Notes under the pieces: generated by a model | What the model saw: the letters and a program-made list of their open reading frames with translations, nothing else | What the model was told of the DNA's origin: nothing | Database searches by the model: none | Position numbers and translations under genes: made by a program | DNA from: Shinisaurus crocodilurus | Lineage: Eukaryota; Chordata; Lepidosauria; Squamata; Shinisauridae | Length of the DNA stretch: 64,000 bases | Reading direction: 5' to 3' | Assembly (NCBI GenBank): GCA_021292165.1 | Contig: JAHFWL010001001.1 | Location: forward strand, 806,001 to 870,000 | Part shown: piece after piece, positions 30,726 through 41,659 of the stretch | Numbering within the stretch: the first letter of the stretch is position 1 | How the letters are laid out: the number at the start of each line of letters is the position of its first letter

Positions 30726-30829
30726 ACCCTGAAGTCCATGAAATACAGATGGCACAGATTTAACAAAGTCTGTGTATCCCTAAGAGGGATGTATTTTGGA
30801 AGTCAAGAAGGAGTTGAAGGGAAGTTGCT

Positions 30830-31250
30830 ATTGTGTTTACTGCTGCCCCCCCCCCATGTAAGTTGGTTAAAATTCACATTTGCAGGAATCCCGCTCACCT
30901 GAATCACCCAAACTTGATGCCTCTTTTGTATTCATTGCTTGTAAACAGGGGCTGCAGAGTTTTGAGACAGTTTGGGCTCAGCCCTAAATTTAATACTGAA
31001 TTTTTCTTGCATTCATGTATGCGTCACCTCCATCACAGAATTGAACCCATGCCCATCTCGCCCCGCCCCCGCCATTATGGGCCCACAATGGAGCATGCAC
31101 ACGTAATAAATAGAAATGTGTTGGGATTCATTGGAGGAGGGAGTGCCAGGCCCAGGAATGTTTGCATTTGCGGAGAATTTCATGTACTCCATCAAACTGC
31201 AAATTTCTCTCTGTGTCCGTGGAGCAGCAGTGCCCTCAGGGAGAAAGCAG
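30830..31250. other. Unclassified sequence, no gene seen
   Basis: A longer open frame crosses the region (to about 31438) but has no recognisable domain, low-complexity content and no splice context. Treated as non-coding. Confidence 0.3.
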
Positions 31251-31259
31251 CTCCTCCTT

Positions 31260-31860
31260 ACTTTGCACAGCAGGAAGGCAAGGTCATCAGGCCCAACCTC
31301 ACGTCTGTCTCTTCAGAGGAGGAGCCAGAGCTCCCAGAGACAAACAGCCCCGAGGAACAGTCCATACAGGAGACTGAGATGTGGACCAGGAGTAGCCTGG
31401 GCCTTCAGGGGAGATGCCTGTGGGGTCCAACCCTCTGAGACTGAGCAACCACTAAGCCCCCAATAGCGCCATTGTCTCAAGAGTCAGGCCAGAATGACAG
31501 CGGTGAGAAGAAGTGCCCATTTACACTTCTCATGAGTAAAGGACTCCTCATGAGCAGGGTTCTCCTCATGAGAAGGACTTCTTTCAGATGCCGCTGGTGT
31601 GCTACAGCTGAGTCCTGTGGTGCTTGGGAAGCTTCAGCTTATAAGCTTTCAGCTGAGACCTGCTGGCTGCTGGAACAACACAACACCTTTATTATGTCAG
31701 CTCCTCGCTTTTCCTTGGACTGATGATCTCTTTTGCCACTGATCCCTGGACTCCTGATATGACCCTGCTTTTGGTCTGCCCTCTTTCTAGGCTAGAAATG
31801 TTGTGCTTTGAACTTTTGCTTGCCTACTGGCTATGCTAAATAGATTTGCCCCTAGTTTTT
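31260..31860 (+). mobile_element. Possible LTR-like retroelement fragment
   Basis: Composition and words (TCCCTGGACTCCTGATATGA, TTTTCCTTGGACTGATG, GGAGGAGCCAGAGCTCCC) recall reptile LTR leader regions. Short CTCATGAG direct repeats occur at 31530-31575. No ends or coding domain established. Confidence 0.25.
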
Positions 31861-31869
31861 CCCAGAGCT

Positions 31870-32330
31870 GAGCCTGTCCCAGCCATAGAAGGACATCCAA
31901 CATCACCATCCCGCATCCTTGGGCTGACGGTGACACCTGCTGGGGGGCCTCTGCTCTGGGCGTCTAGTGGCCACAGCTGTGGTTGCCATGTTAGTTTCCC
32001 CCAAAATGCGATGCTTCCAAAGTTCTGTGGTTCATGACATTGTGGGTAAAACAAACAAACATGGCAGCCACCATGCTGCTTCTTCATTTTTTTGGATGAA
32101 AATCCCAGGGCATTTCATTTTGTGAAAAGCTAAGATGGCAGCCCCAACTTGGCCTCTTGGGCCCATCAGATTTCACCCTGTCAAAGGCCCGCATTCCTAC
32201 AGCTGGCCTTGTTGATGGCCGTTATAATGTGAAGGGGGCGTGTACCTCTGTTAGCTTTTAAGGAAGATGAGTAAGTAAGCAGGTGCCTTTTGAATCCTGG
32301 TTTCTCAACACCTCCAAACATCCCTATGAG
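31870..32330. other. Unclassified sequence, no gene seen
   Basis: ATGGCAGCCACC-type words recall fragments of hAT-like repeats but no structure can be fixed. Confidence 0.25.
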
Positions 32331-32334
32331 TAAG

Positions 32335-32760
32335 CCCCAATTCAGTCTGGATGAAATGATTTATATCACTCACTTAGCAAACATACCAGATGCCGTTCAG
32401 AACAACCAGCATCTCGGCAGGCTCCTGCCGTTCTTCGTGTATATATGCAATGGCCATTTGTTTTAGCTTATAGCCTGCACTCGCTTGCCAAAAATAACAC
32501 AAGAGGTTTCTCGCCAATCCCCCTCCACCATGTTCCTTCACAAAGAAGAGCCTGTATTATGCTGCCAGAACACACTCCATTGGATGGAAAGAGCAATACA
32601 TAGCCTATAAAATTTCCCATTCATGTGAGTTGCCTAAATGAAATTAGGACACAATTCTCTATCAATGTGGAAATTCTCCTACGCTGAGCCAAGGGAAGAG
32701 TTTTACCCTTTCTTTAGAGCCGAGGTAAACAACACGGTGCTTATAAGGGGCACCAGTGCA
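32335..32760. promoter_or_regulatory. Candidate conserved non-coding element
   Basis: Unique, low-CpG sequence with CCATTGGATGGAAAGAGCAA, CTAAATGAAATTAGG and ATACATAGCCTATAAAATT. No repeats or coding. Inference from texture. Confidence 0.35.
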
Positions 32761-33070
32761 CCCCTAGGCATCTTTCTTGATGCCTTCCCACTTTGAAAAA
32801 TAACAATTAACACATTTTCTTACTGCTGTAGCTGAGATTGCTGTGAACTGGGCTTCTGTTGGTGCTGAAAACTGCTGGTTCAAAGATGTTGTTTAGTGTA
32901 TTGGGGTTCAGACCCCCATCTCTGCTTTGTACTCAGTCTTTTGGGCAGGTTACTGGTCCTTTGCCTTGCCTCCCATGGCAGCCATTTTGTGTTGGTGTCC
33001 AGGACAGTTTCTCAAATTTGCCATGAGCCAATGGCTCCCAAAGTTGCCTACCCTTAATCTAGACTTTTGC

Positions 33071-33753
33071 CAGGGATGTTGAAGAGTCCTTGGTCTCGAG
33101 TCACGAGTCGAGTCATGAGTCTTTGGACCTGAGTCTCGAGTCCGAGTCCAAGTCCTTGGTCCAAAATGGTGACTCACGAGTCCCGAGTCACTCCCAAAGC
33201 TGACTCCATGAGTCCCTATTAAAATCCATGGGGGTTTTTCCCCAACAAAATAAAGCTACTTCAGATGTGTGGCTTAAATAAATAAATTCTAGGCACAAGT
33301 GTGCCTTTTTATCTCAAAAGTCTGCCACTGATTTTGACAAGAACAGACCAGGCAGACAAACCCAAAATAACCAGGCAGGGAACCCCAAAGCAGGCAGGCA
33401 GAGGCCTTTGTCTTGGACAATTCAAACTGTGGAACTAGTTAAGAAGAGACCAGGCAGGCAGAGGAGGCTGGGAACCCCAAACAGGCAGGCAGAGGCAGCC
33501 AAACCCGAAATGTCTGAAAGGTTGCATTTTAGGAAAATGATTTTAAAAAATAAACTTGGATTGTTACTGCAACTGGGTCCAGGCAGCACCTGCAGGTGGC
33601 ATCAAGCAGGGATGTTGACGAGTCCTTGGTCTCGAGTCCCGAGTCGAGTCTCGAGTCCCATTAAAAATATTGGGACTCGAGTCCGAGTCGAGTCAGAGGG
33701 GGGACTCAGTCCGACTCACGAGTCGAGTCCTCGAGTCCGAGTCCCCATCCCTG
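33071..33753. mobile_element. hAT-type element with GAGTC-rich ends, copy 2
   Basis: 683 bp. Same family and orientation as 22628-23266. It starts CAGGGATGTTGAAGAGTCC and ends GAGTCCCCATCCCTG, with a perfect 8-bp duplication ACTTTTGC (33063-33070 and 33754-33761). A second internal terminus, CAGGGATGTTGACGAGTCC, lies at 33607, so the last 147 bp look like a complete miniature element. Interior otherwise collinear with copy 1. Confidence 0.88.
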
Positions 33754-33934
33754 ACTTTTGCTCACTTGCATAATGACGATCTTTGATAGCAGTGTGGCTA
33801 TTCTGAGTCCAAGCTGTTGGAATTTGCCATGATGATGACTACCAGCCAGGGTTGTGGCTAAAATCTGTATTCGTCCTACGTGTGTGAGTTGAAGCAGAAG
33901 AAGGAAGCAGCAGGTTGAATCAGGGCAAAACAAT

Positions 33935-34075
33935 ATTTATTTTTTTTAAAAGGTGCCGCTATGCCGCTTTCCTGAAACCCAGCAAGGCAGTGTACAAAAA
34001 TTCAGAGAATAAAACAATAGCCCGATAAAAACACATGTTAAAAACCATTAAAAAAAATAAAATAAAAAGCTAAGG
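33935..34075 (-). mobile_element. Probable L2-type LINE 3' UTR
   Basis: CAATATTTATTTTTTTTAAAA, then GGCAGTGTACAAAAATTCAG and an AAAACAATA-rich stretch read like the complement of an L2 tail. No coding part. Confidence 0.4.
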
Positions 34076-34077
34076 GA

Positions 34078-34508
34078 GCAATCCTATGGCCCCAAGGCAT
34101 TGTCCATAGTTCAGATTCTTGGCTCAGAGGTCAGAGGCAGCGCTCCGATCGTGGAGGGGGGGGAAAATCTGAGATCCAACCCCCCTCCCCCTTGCAGAAT
34201 GAACCACACCGACTGCCCTCTGAGGTCAGGAAATTAACATTTTGCTGGGGGAGGAGGAGAGAAGATTGTAGAGGCTCTAGGATATGAGTCATCCTGAGCC
34301 TCTGCCAGCCTCCTTTCCTCTCTCTCCCCCAGAACACCTTTGCTAGATGGGCAAAAAAAGCCAGTCTAGCAAAATATGCAGAGCGGGCGGATGGAGAGGC
34401 GAAGATCACCTCTGTCACACTCCTCCCACCCTGCACAGGATGACCAGTAAGCCCCTGACTTTGGGGGCTTATGATAATTGAGGGTGCAACCCACACAGGA
34501 TTGCACTC
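34078..34508. repeat. Dispersed GAGCAATCCTATGGCCCC repeat, copy 1
   Basis: About 430 bp, starting GCAATCCTATGGCCCC and ending CAGGATTGCACTC. Collinear with 47881-48331, and its 3' part is at 44345-44588. The ends are partly inverted, suggesting a non-autonomous DNA transposon. No target duplication identified. Confidence 0.55.
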
Positions 34509-34687
34509 TATGTGAAAAACGTATTTCTGGACCCCATTCCTGAACACAAATAGTCACGACTTCAGTGGGAGTGCGTTCTAGAATTCTAGACAAAGCCCTC
34601 TCCTGCATTCCCAGCAAGCAGGTTTTTCCAAGCAGAGGTGTCTTCAAAAGGGCCTGTCCTGCTCATCATAATAACCAAGCAGATTCT

Positions 34688-34845
34688 GCTGGCTCAGCTT
34701 GTTTGAGCGTGGAAAGCAGGGTCAAGCCTGGTTATTACTTGGATGGGAGACCCCTCCTATAGTTTCCTGCATTGAGCAGGGGGTTGGGACTCGGTAGGCC
34801 TTGTAGGCTCCTTCCAACTCTATGATCTATGAAATCTATGAAATA
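34688..34845 (+). mobile_element. 5S rRNA-headed SINE with CR1 tail, copy 1
   Basis: 5S-derived head with GGTTATTACTTGGATGGGAG (5S intermediate element and C box) fused to a CR1 3' end: GAGCAGGGGGTTGGGACTCG, CTCCTTCCAACTCTATGATC and a short ATCTATGAA repeat. CTAA is deleted from the A box (AAAGCAGGGTC), so the copy is probably not transcribable. Confidence 0.85.
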
Positions 34846-35210
34846 CTTCGACAGGCGTTCCCCTCAGATGGCCAGGTCCTAAACCATTTAGAGCTTTCAA
34901 GTCTAAAATGAACACTTTGTTTGAACGCAGGCTGGAAAACAGCTGGCAACCAGTGCAGATCTTTTAGTAGTGGAGTGATGCGATCATGATACCATGTATA
35001 GGAGAGCAGCCTAGCTGCCTCGTGTTGCATCATTGGAAGTTTCCTGAAGCTCTTCAAGGGTAGCCCCACATAGAGCGCAGTGACAGTCTAACTGTGATGT
35101 AACCAAGGCATGGATAACTGTTGCCAGATCAGACTGACTCAGGAATGATCACAGCTGGTGCACTGTGGACACACTCCTTGCCATCTGAAGATCCAGGGAC
35201 AGTGTAGGAT
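34846..35210 (-). mobile_element. L2 LINE, reverse transcriptase C-terminal fragment
   Basis: On the minus strand the frame reads KLPMMQHEAARLLSYTW, HDRITPLLKDLHWLPA and LESSKWFRTWPSEG. The order and HWLP motif are characteristic of the region after the reverse transcriptase in L2-clade LINEs. No 3' UTR. Non-functional. Confidence 0.75.
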
Positions 35211-35324
35211 CAAGGAGAACTCCCAAACTAGGAACCTGATCTTTCAGGGGGAGGGCAACCCCCTTCAAGAACAAGTTGAATACCAATCCCCGAGCCAGGT
35301 TTCTACTGACCAACAGCACCCCCA

Positions 35325-35437
35325 AATCTTTCTGCCTGAGGCTTTTTGTTTTCTGAAATCAAACACCCTCCTCTCCCCTATCCATACATCCCCTTTTACA
35401 AATAGGGGTGTCCTTAGGAGACAGGGTCCTTTATACA

Positions 35438-35470
<33 letters not shown>

Positions 35471-35563
35471 CAGAGCATATGTAAATTAGTATATGCAAAT
35501 TTGTGCATTTTGATTGTCCTGTGGGCCAGAGCCCCAGAACTTTTCAGTACCTAGCACTGCCCC
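35325..35563 (+). mobile_element. hAT-like family A, 3' half
   Basis: Matches 2041-2488 from CTTTCTGCCTGAGGCTTTTT to TACCTAGCACTGCCCC. An (AC)n tract (35440-35469) has expanded inside. The 5' half is missing. Confidence 0.7.
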
Positions 35564-35565
35564 GG

Positions 35566-35630
35566 AAAGAAGGAAGGAAGGATTAGGAAGGGAAAGAAAG
35601 AAAGGAAGGAAAGAAGGAAGGAAGGCAGGC

Positions 35631-35663
<33 letters not shown>

Positions 35664-35692
35664 CAAGCAAGCAAGCAAGCAAGCAAGAAAGG
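35566..35692. repeat. Purine-rich (GGAA)n/(GA)n/(GCAA)n tract
   Basis: About 125 bp with almost no pyrimidines on this strand apart from the GCAA units. Mirror-like purine tracts can form triplex DNA. Confidence 0.88.
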
Positions 35693-35699
35693 TGATTCT

Positions 35700-36360
35700 C
35701 ACACAGTTGTATTTTGCTCCCAATATCATACTGAGCGCTTCAACAGAATTGTGGCATACACACAGGCTCCCTCAAACAGCCTTGGGAATTGTAGCTTTGT
35801 GAGAGTGCTGAGAATGAGTAAAGATCTCGGCCCTTCATAGGGTAGTATGCAGGATTCCTTGACACTAGCTAAACAAGTTTGAAACTGGTTTATGTTGCTA
35901 GTGTAGACATGCATCATCAGTTCAGGGTTAGCTTTAAGCTCTGGCACCTTTCTTCTGAGGAATTTAACCACTGAGGCTGACCAAATTATGCACACAGACA
36001 ATTGGGCCATTAAGAGGCCATAAATCTGTTGATGTTGAAACTCCTTCTCTTGTTCAAAGATGGGCAGAGCAACATACTGAGGTATAATTACCTGGAGAGG
36101 AAAAAGGACGCTCCTTTCCCGAACAGGACCCTGTCCTCTGTGCTTCATCATGGTACAGTGTGTCCCCTTCACAGCTCTGCTTCACAGAGTGCAATGTGTG
36201 GGCAAACAAACATAACACAGGAGCAGGAAATAACAGGCACACTAAAATGGTGGCGAACGATAATGAGAGTTTTGGCCTTCCCATTTCTGAAACCACCAAG
36301 ATTAGTAACCTTCAACCTTGACAGATGAGGACACACCTAGTTTAAGGTCTTCAAGCTTGG
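35700..36360. other. Unique sequence, no gene seen
   Basis: Frames on both strands up to about 148 codons overlap each other and carry no recognisable domain. No splice context. Probably non-coding. Confidence 0.35.
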
Positions 36361-36361
36361 A

Positions 36362-36530
36362 ACCAATATATCTTATTTACATTTTTTTAAAAAAATATCC
36401 TGCTTTTCCTTCAAGGTGTTCAGGTCAACACACCTGTCCCCCCCCCCCTTTTCTTCATACAATGACTCTGTGAGGTAGGGTAGGGGTGAGAGTTAGCAAC
36501 AGACCCAAGATCTGGGGTGGGGGTTCACAA
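36362..36530 (-). mobile_element. Diverged CORE-SINE or L2 fragment
   Basis: CATACAATGACTCTGTGAGG and TAGGGTAGGGGTGAGAG match the body region of the SINEs at 8993-9246, in minus orientation. Poorly conserved. Confidence 0.45.
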
Positions 36531-36539
36531 ATTAGCGAA

Positions 36540-37440
36540 CAAATGAAGAATCCCCTTGGGACACCTTAAAAACCAGGAGAGGTTCCCTGCTTTCATGTAG
36601 GGGGCTCAGAATAGTGTCCTCTGCTATGTCAGTGGCTCCCTTGACAGGCTTACTTGATGGTGGTGGCGGCACCAGTGATAGTGGTGGGCTGCAGCACGGC
36701 CGTCACGAGTTGGCTCTGTGAGGAGCGATCGTTTAAATTTCCCACAATGCCGAGGAGGAGCGACTCTACGTTGGCGTCTCCCAGCCATCCAAGATTGGAA
36801 ACACAGGGAAGACCTCATCAGTGCGCCCTGTGTGAGGGTGCTGCCTGAGGGAGCAGCATGCTGACGCCAGGCCTGCGAAGAGATTTATTATCCTGTCTAC
36901 TGAGCATGACACTTTATACGTTGGATTTAGTGGTGGGCTCCACTCCAGGAAAACTTATGTCAACATAAAACCTGTTGGTGTTTTAAGGTGCTGCGGGGGG
37001 GGGGGGGAGGGGATCTTACCTTGTGTTATGAAGTTCTGAGTATGAAGGGGAGGCTTACTTTGGATCCTGGGATATAAGTGATGTTCTTGATGTTCATTTT
37101 CTGGAACTCCCCTGCTTGGATGATGAGATAATAACATCACCCCAGGTCTCCATAGACTCGCTAACATGTCATATATGTCCGCCGTCGGGTGGAGCGCAAT
37201 ATTTATTATGGTGAGTTTGGGGTAACCGGGTGAATCAGAAATGGTGGGACTGTGTGTGAACCAGGCAGGTCTTCCAAAACAATGTGCAGCAGAAGCGCCC
37301 AACCCCATGTGTCACTTGTTCACTCCAATAATTTATTAGTGATTCTTTCTCTGACTCCTTTTCTAGAGGACCGGGCTAACTTTTTCTCCTCTGAAATAGT
37401 CAGCTTCTGTAGAAAGAATGACGGAGAGATGGGTGGGCCC
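36540..37440. promoter_or_regulatory. Unique block, possible regulatory DNA
   Basis: Includes GATCGTTTAAATTTCCC, GCGCAATATTTATTATGG and AATAATTTATTAGTGATTC. Some CpGs near 36690-36770. A G-run near 37002-37015. No repeats or coding. Weak suggestion of conserved elements. Confidence 0.25.
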
Positions 37441-37444
37441 AGGA

Positions 37445-37612
37445 CTGGTGCAAGGCAGTTTGGTGCCCTAGGCAAGATCAGATATTTAGCGCCCCCCCTT
37501 CCCACTTGAGAGCGCTGTATTTTTCCCCCAAGGCATTTCTGGTGCCCCTTTTAGCCCTGCGCCCTAGGCAGCTGCCTAGTTGGCCTAATGGTAGCACAGG
37601 CCCTGGGTGGGC
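37445..37612. repeat. hAT-like dispersed repeat fragment
   Basis: TGGTGCCCTAGGCAAGATCA ... GCCCTAGGCAGCTGCCTAG and a CACAGGCCCTG right end (CAGGGCC in reverse). Typical of reptile hAT-like repeats. Left end uncertain. Confidence 0.4.
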
Positions 37613-37829
37613 CTCAGCAACACCCATAGGCGCAGTATCAGGCCAATTTATATAATCCTTTGGAAACTGAACTTAATGCTCAAGAAATTCATAATTGTTC
37701 CCCCACACAAAGTGCTTCATATTGGAGCTGCTTCTCCTGCATCGTGTTCTCCTTGATGGGGGGGGGGGCACACAGTGAGGGTTAAGTGGCCCCACCTGAT
37801 ACTATGGCTGGAGTGCTGCAAATTGTTAA

Positions 37830-38185
37830 TTTCTCGAGTCTTCATTTCAGTTTTCCCCGTCTTTGAGATGTGTTTAAAAAAAAAAAAAAAAAAAAAGTTT
37901 GCACAACAATTAGAAGCATTTAAAAAATATTTTTCCTAATACGTGCATTTGGCCTAATATGCATGATTTCTGCAAGCGGTTTCCCTAATATAATGCATAT
38001 CCGAATATCATTTTCTCAAGTATAGGCATCTTTGCATGCATTTCTTGATAAGAGAGCTCCATTGCGAAATTTGGAAAACTGTGAATTTAGCATAGCTGTT
38101 GAGTTCCAACTTGCATACTGGTTTGAAAGGGCAAAATTAGGTAAGTTCGCATTACGATTGTGGACTGAATGAATTTCTCTTGGTC
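37830..38185. repeat. Relative of the 18901-19241 element
   Basis: Shares TGCATTTGGCCTAATATGCA, CCCTAATATAATGCAT and AGAGCTCCATTGCGAAATTT with 18901-19241. An A-run (37868-37896) interrupts it. The ends have decayed. Confidence 0.5.
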
Positions 38186-38293
38186 TACAGGCCATAACAC
38201 ACATATAGAATACAAATATATATGACTACAGTACGGTACATTGATTTGGTATTACATCAGTTATAATAACCAGAAAATATATTACCTGATTAA

Positions 38294-38411
38294 AGGTGCA
38301 ATTCTATGCATATGGCTGGCTGGGGAATATGCAGCCATATTCTGCATGCATATTGCAGAATGCAGAATATGCAGGGCATTTTCTGTCTAAACATGCATAG
38401 GATTGCACCAT
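38294..38411. repeat. Fold-back with GGTGCAATYCTATGCAT ends
   Basis: GGTGCAATTCTATGCATATG at the left and ACATGCATAGGATTGCACC at the right are inverted copies. GCAGAATATGCAG-type words repeat inside. Confidence 0.55.
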
Positions 38412-38670
38412 AAAGCTACAAATGAATTGTAAAACATGATTGTACACAAAACAAATCCATGGTCAACTAAAAGCTAAGAGTACACAAAAACTCATGCACA
38501 TATAAAGTCCATGTCCATCCATCGGTATAAAGTAGTCCTCTCTTAGCTTATCTCTGCTTTAGAAGTTGCAGTCTAATTTTAATGACCATGGCTAGAAATT
38601 TGGCTCCATCCAGTGTGGCCCCAGATTTAACATCTAGCAGCTCAATAGAAGTGTACTGTAAAACTTGTCA

Positions 38671-38778
38671 GTATTACTTGGATGGGAGACCCCTCCTCTA
38701 GTTTCCTGCATTGAGCAGGGGGTTGGACTCGATAGCCTTGCAGGCTCCTTCCAACTCTATGATCTATGGAATCTATAA
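38671..38778 (+). mobile_element. 5S-CR1 SINE, 5'-truncated copy
   Basis: Begins inside the 5S part (GTATTACTTGGATGGGAGAC) and continues through the CR1-like tail to CTATGATCTATGGAATCTAT. Same structure as 60760-60915. Confidence 0.82.
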
Positions 38779-38869
38779 AATAAAAAGGGGTTCTTAGGTC
38801 TGTATAAAATTCATAGTATAGTAAAATATGGGCTACTGTTTTGACATGGCCACTTTCAAAATAGCAAAA

Positions 38870-39000
38870 TATCAGATGTCAAGAATACCATAATTAACAA
38901 ACAAACTGGGCAACACAGCACACTCTGTCGGGGACAGGCTGGGTAAAGAGATGGGGTTTTAATTGGCTCTTAAAGGATGCCACGGTCATTCTTGTACTCC
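38870..39000 (-). mobile_element. Possible L2-type ORF2 C-terminal scrap
   Basis: On the minus strand VASFKSQLKPHLF resembles the L2-clade ORF2 end SFKSxLKTHLF. Too short to be sure. Confidence 0.3.
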
Positions 39001-39239
39001 TATGTTTGATACAGTTTGTTTGTAGTGTCGCTACGCCCCATATCTCTGCTTGGCAAGATGCCGTCTCTCTCTCCTCAGTCAAGTCAGCGGCACTCACTTC
39101 GCCCTATTTACCAGAAAGAGCCTATTTTTAATCCACCGAAGGCTCTTCCAGGGGTTTGTTCAGAAGGAAAGGAAGCCCAAAGACCCGAGTGACATGAGCT
39201 AATGGCGATGCAAAAACAGCAGCTTGCAGTGTCAGACAA

Positions 39240-39287
39240 GTGCTTATGTGGTTTTTTAAGTCAATCTTTTAATATCACATAGACATA

Positions 39288-39322
<35 letters not shown>

Positions 39323-39680
39323 GTGCGCTTAAATGTACATTTCAAAAAATCTCTCTAATTAGCCAGAAGTCTTTAACCACCCTTTCAGAAACATAATTGG
39401 ACTGCCATGTAAATACCCAATTAAAGGATCATTAGAGTGGATTTTATTTATGGATGCGGCTCCCTCTCCTGTGTATCTTAACCATGGTTCAAAAGAATGA
39501 TATTAGATAATTGTAGTTTTTAAAAAAGGGCTTCTTTCAGAGGTGTGTTCAGTAATCCCCTCCCTCGGGATTTCATTCTTCTCCATTACTAAAAGGCCTA
39601 TTCATTTTCTATTTCATTTAGTAAAATCTTCTTTGTTTCATGTTTCATTTGTTAGCATTTCATTCTACTTAGTACTCGCA
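39240..39680. promoter_or_regulatory. Candidate conserved non-coding element
   Basis: After a (GT)n tract (39291-39318) come TCTCTAATTAGCCAGAAG, CATAATTGGACTGCCATG, CCCAATTAAAGGATCATTAG and GATTTTATTTATGGATGCGG. The dense ATTA/AATTA homeodomain cores and absence of repeats are typical of deeply conserved enhancers. Confidence 0.42.
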
Positions 39681-40059
39681 TCCATCTTTGGCTTTCTTCC
39701 TTCCTTCTTTCCTTCCTAATTTTATTTATTTATTTTTTTGCTGCTGCCAGTTCACATTCATCTTTAAAGTAGCTCCTCCGGGTGGCCTCCATTTTGTTTT
39801 ACCCAGAATGCCTTGGACACTGCATCCATTGGAAGCCACTACTTTGCCCCCAGGATGCCCTGGAATGGGACAACTACTGCCACTGGAGAAAGTAAGCCCT
39901 CACCACCACTGCCAACTCCCAAAATGTCTAGTTTCTTTCAGCCTTATAATTTAGTGGCCTAACTCCAGTATACAGTAGTGTAGTCCTCTAGGTAATTTTA
40001 GATTCTGGACCTAATGGTGCTATGGGTGTGTGGGTGTGGGTGTGTCTTTAGATCGGGCT

Positions 40060-40395
40060 GCAGAACCTCTCTCAATCTGAGGTCCAAATCCCATTTTGGA
40101 GAAGCTTCCAAGGGCTGCATTCCAGTAGTGGGTGAGATCAAAGGCAAAAGGGGCGGGACCACAAAGAGCAGCCTATTGTATCTTAAAGCGCTTGCTGGCA
40201 GTAGCAAAGCCTTAGGAGAGGCATTTCAACCTTTTAGAATGGGGGGAAAAACTGCGAAAGCCAGGACACCACTGGATGATTGGTGGTTGAGGGAAAGGGG
40301 GCAGGGCCAGAGGAAAGGGGAGTGGCTATCTGGGCAACTCCAGGAGAGCCAGATTGGGACTCCTGGCCTGGGGTTCTGCAACCCTACTTTGCATG
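40060..40395. mobile_element. hAT element, third copy of the 24669 family
   Basis: Collinear with 25685-26015: GCAGAACCTCTCTCAATCTG, GAGAAGCTTCCAAGGGCTGC, GCCTTAGGAGAGGCATTTCA. Right end GGCCTGGGGTTCTGCAACCC. Confidence 0.65.
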
Positions 40396-40571
40396 GAAAT
40401 GTGTATTGCTTGCTTCAAAATGTAATAGGCCAGCCCCTTTGGGTTTGGGGGCCCTCCTGCTAACTCTACTCATTGGGGCCTATGATTTCTGCCCTAAAGT
40501 CTTACCCCAATGGCGCAACTGCTAGTAAAGCATCAAGACAAAAACACAGAGCATCCAAATCTCCAAGACGT

Positions 40572-40643
40572 CTCCTTCTTCTTCTTCTTCTTCTTTCTTC
40601 TTCTTCTTCTTCTTCTTCTTCTTCTTCTTCTTCTTCTTCTTCC
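40572..40643. repeat. (TTC)n triplet repeat
   Basis: About 23 TTC units (GAA on the other strand) with one TTTC interruption near 40595. The long serine/leucine or arginine/lysine frames across it are artefacts of the repeat. Confidence 0.93.
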
Positions 40644-40974
40644 TCCGAGAAAATGAAAAGTTTTAGAGTCCCCATCTAGTCCACGAGCTTCTTCTACATT
40701 CCCTGCCCCTTCTCCCCCCAGCCCTGTGCAGGAAACCCCACTATAAGAGCTGAGATTTCCCTGCTGATTGCCGAAGAAAGTAAGTCTTTCCTCAGCATAG
40801 TGCAAGGAAACCCTGCTCTTATCTCTGATCAGTGAGCGGAGATAAGAGGGGATTTAAAGGCACTCAAACTTTAAATACCCTGCTCTTTAAATACCTTTAA
40901 CTTTAAATACCTTTAAAGGTATTTGAACCTGTCCTATAAGGAGAAGGTTGTGTTTTAAAAGGTTGTTTCTGTGG

Positions 40975-41080
40975 CTTACATCTGAGCAGACATGCATAGA
41001 ACTGAGCTGTGCTTTGCCTGGAACCTATTGCACCAGGGCTTGTCCCTGAGTAGACATGCATAGGATTGAGCTGTGATTTC
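40975..41080. repeat. CATGCATAGGATTG repeat, tandem pair
   Basis: TGAGCAGACATGCATAGAAC and TGAGTAGACATGCATAGGAT are two direct copies of the same word block about 70 bp apart. The family also appears at 7393, 20279 and 23485. Confidence 0.5.
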
Positions 41081-41159
41081 GTATGCTTGGTGGGAAGATG
41101 TCCGAACTGGCAAAAATTACAACTCAACTCACCCAGTTTGCTTTCACCCTGCCTAAGCA

Positions 41160-41400
41160 TCAGGGGAGGCTGGTGACTCCTGTTTCAGTGGGGCTCCTTT
41201 TCCATTACAGGTTTTGTATTTGGTGCTTCTTCATAGGTGCTCTCCATGGTGCCGAACTCCACCCCCAAAATAGGTTCACCACCATGGAGCACCATGCATC
41301 GGTTCACCACCATGGAGCACCAGTCAGGATCCTCCCTCATGTAGAAGAGCTTTATGCACAGATGTTGGTATGTACATGGGGAGCCCCTTCCAAAATGTGC
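41160..41400. repeat. Fold-back MITE, relative of 30515-30725
   Basis: CAGGGGAGGCTGGTGACTCC opens it. Inside, GGTTCACCACCATGGAGCAC is duplicated in tandem at about 41273 and 41301. The right arm is diverged. Confidence 0.55.
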
Positions 41401-41659
41401 TGAACATGGCACATTGGTATTGGTGAAATCAGGGAGAGCTTGCACAACCCTGTGATCCCCCCTCACATGTTCATAGAATACATGGGAGAGTTGTCTGAAA
41501 CCCGGGTTTTCTCTCCACACAATGCTCTGCAAAAAGTGTCCCTTGAGAATTGTTTCTATGAGCCAGGACTGTCGCAGATATGGCAGAAGCTTTTTGATGG
41601 TGATTTCTTTTTCTTCTTTTAAAAAAAAAGAAGAAGAAAAGTTGCTGCAATCACCCTCC

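Noticed and set aside
30833..31438. The longest open frame in the window (about 200 codons) as a gene
   Set aside because: No recognisable domain, composition follows a repeat-like region, overlapping frames of similar size exist in the other phase, and there is no splice or promoter context.
40473..40805. Serine-rich and arginine/lysine-rich frames
   Set aside because: They are the translation of the TTC/GAA microsatellite; the same happens at 43857-43916.
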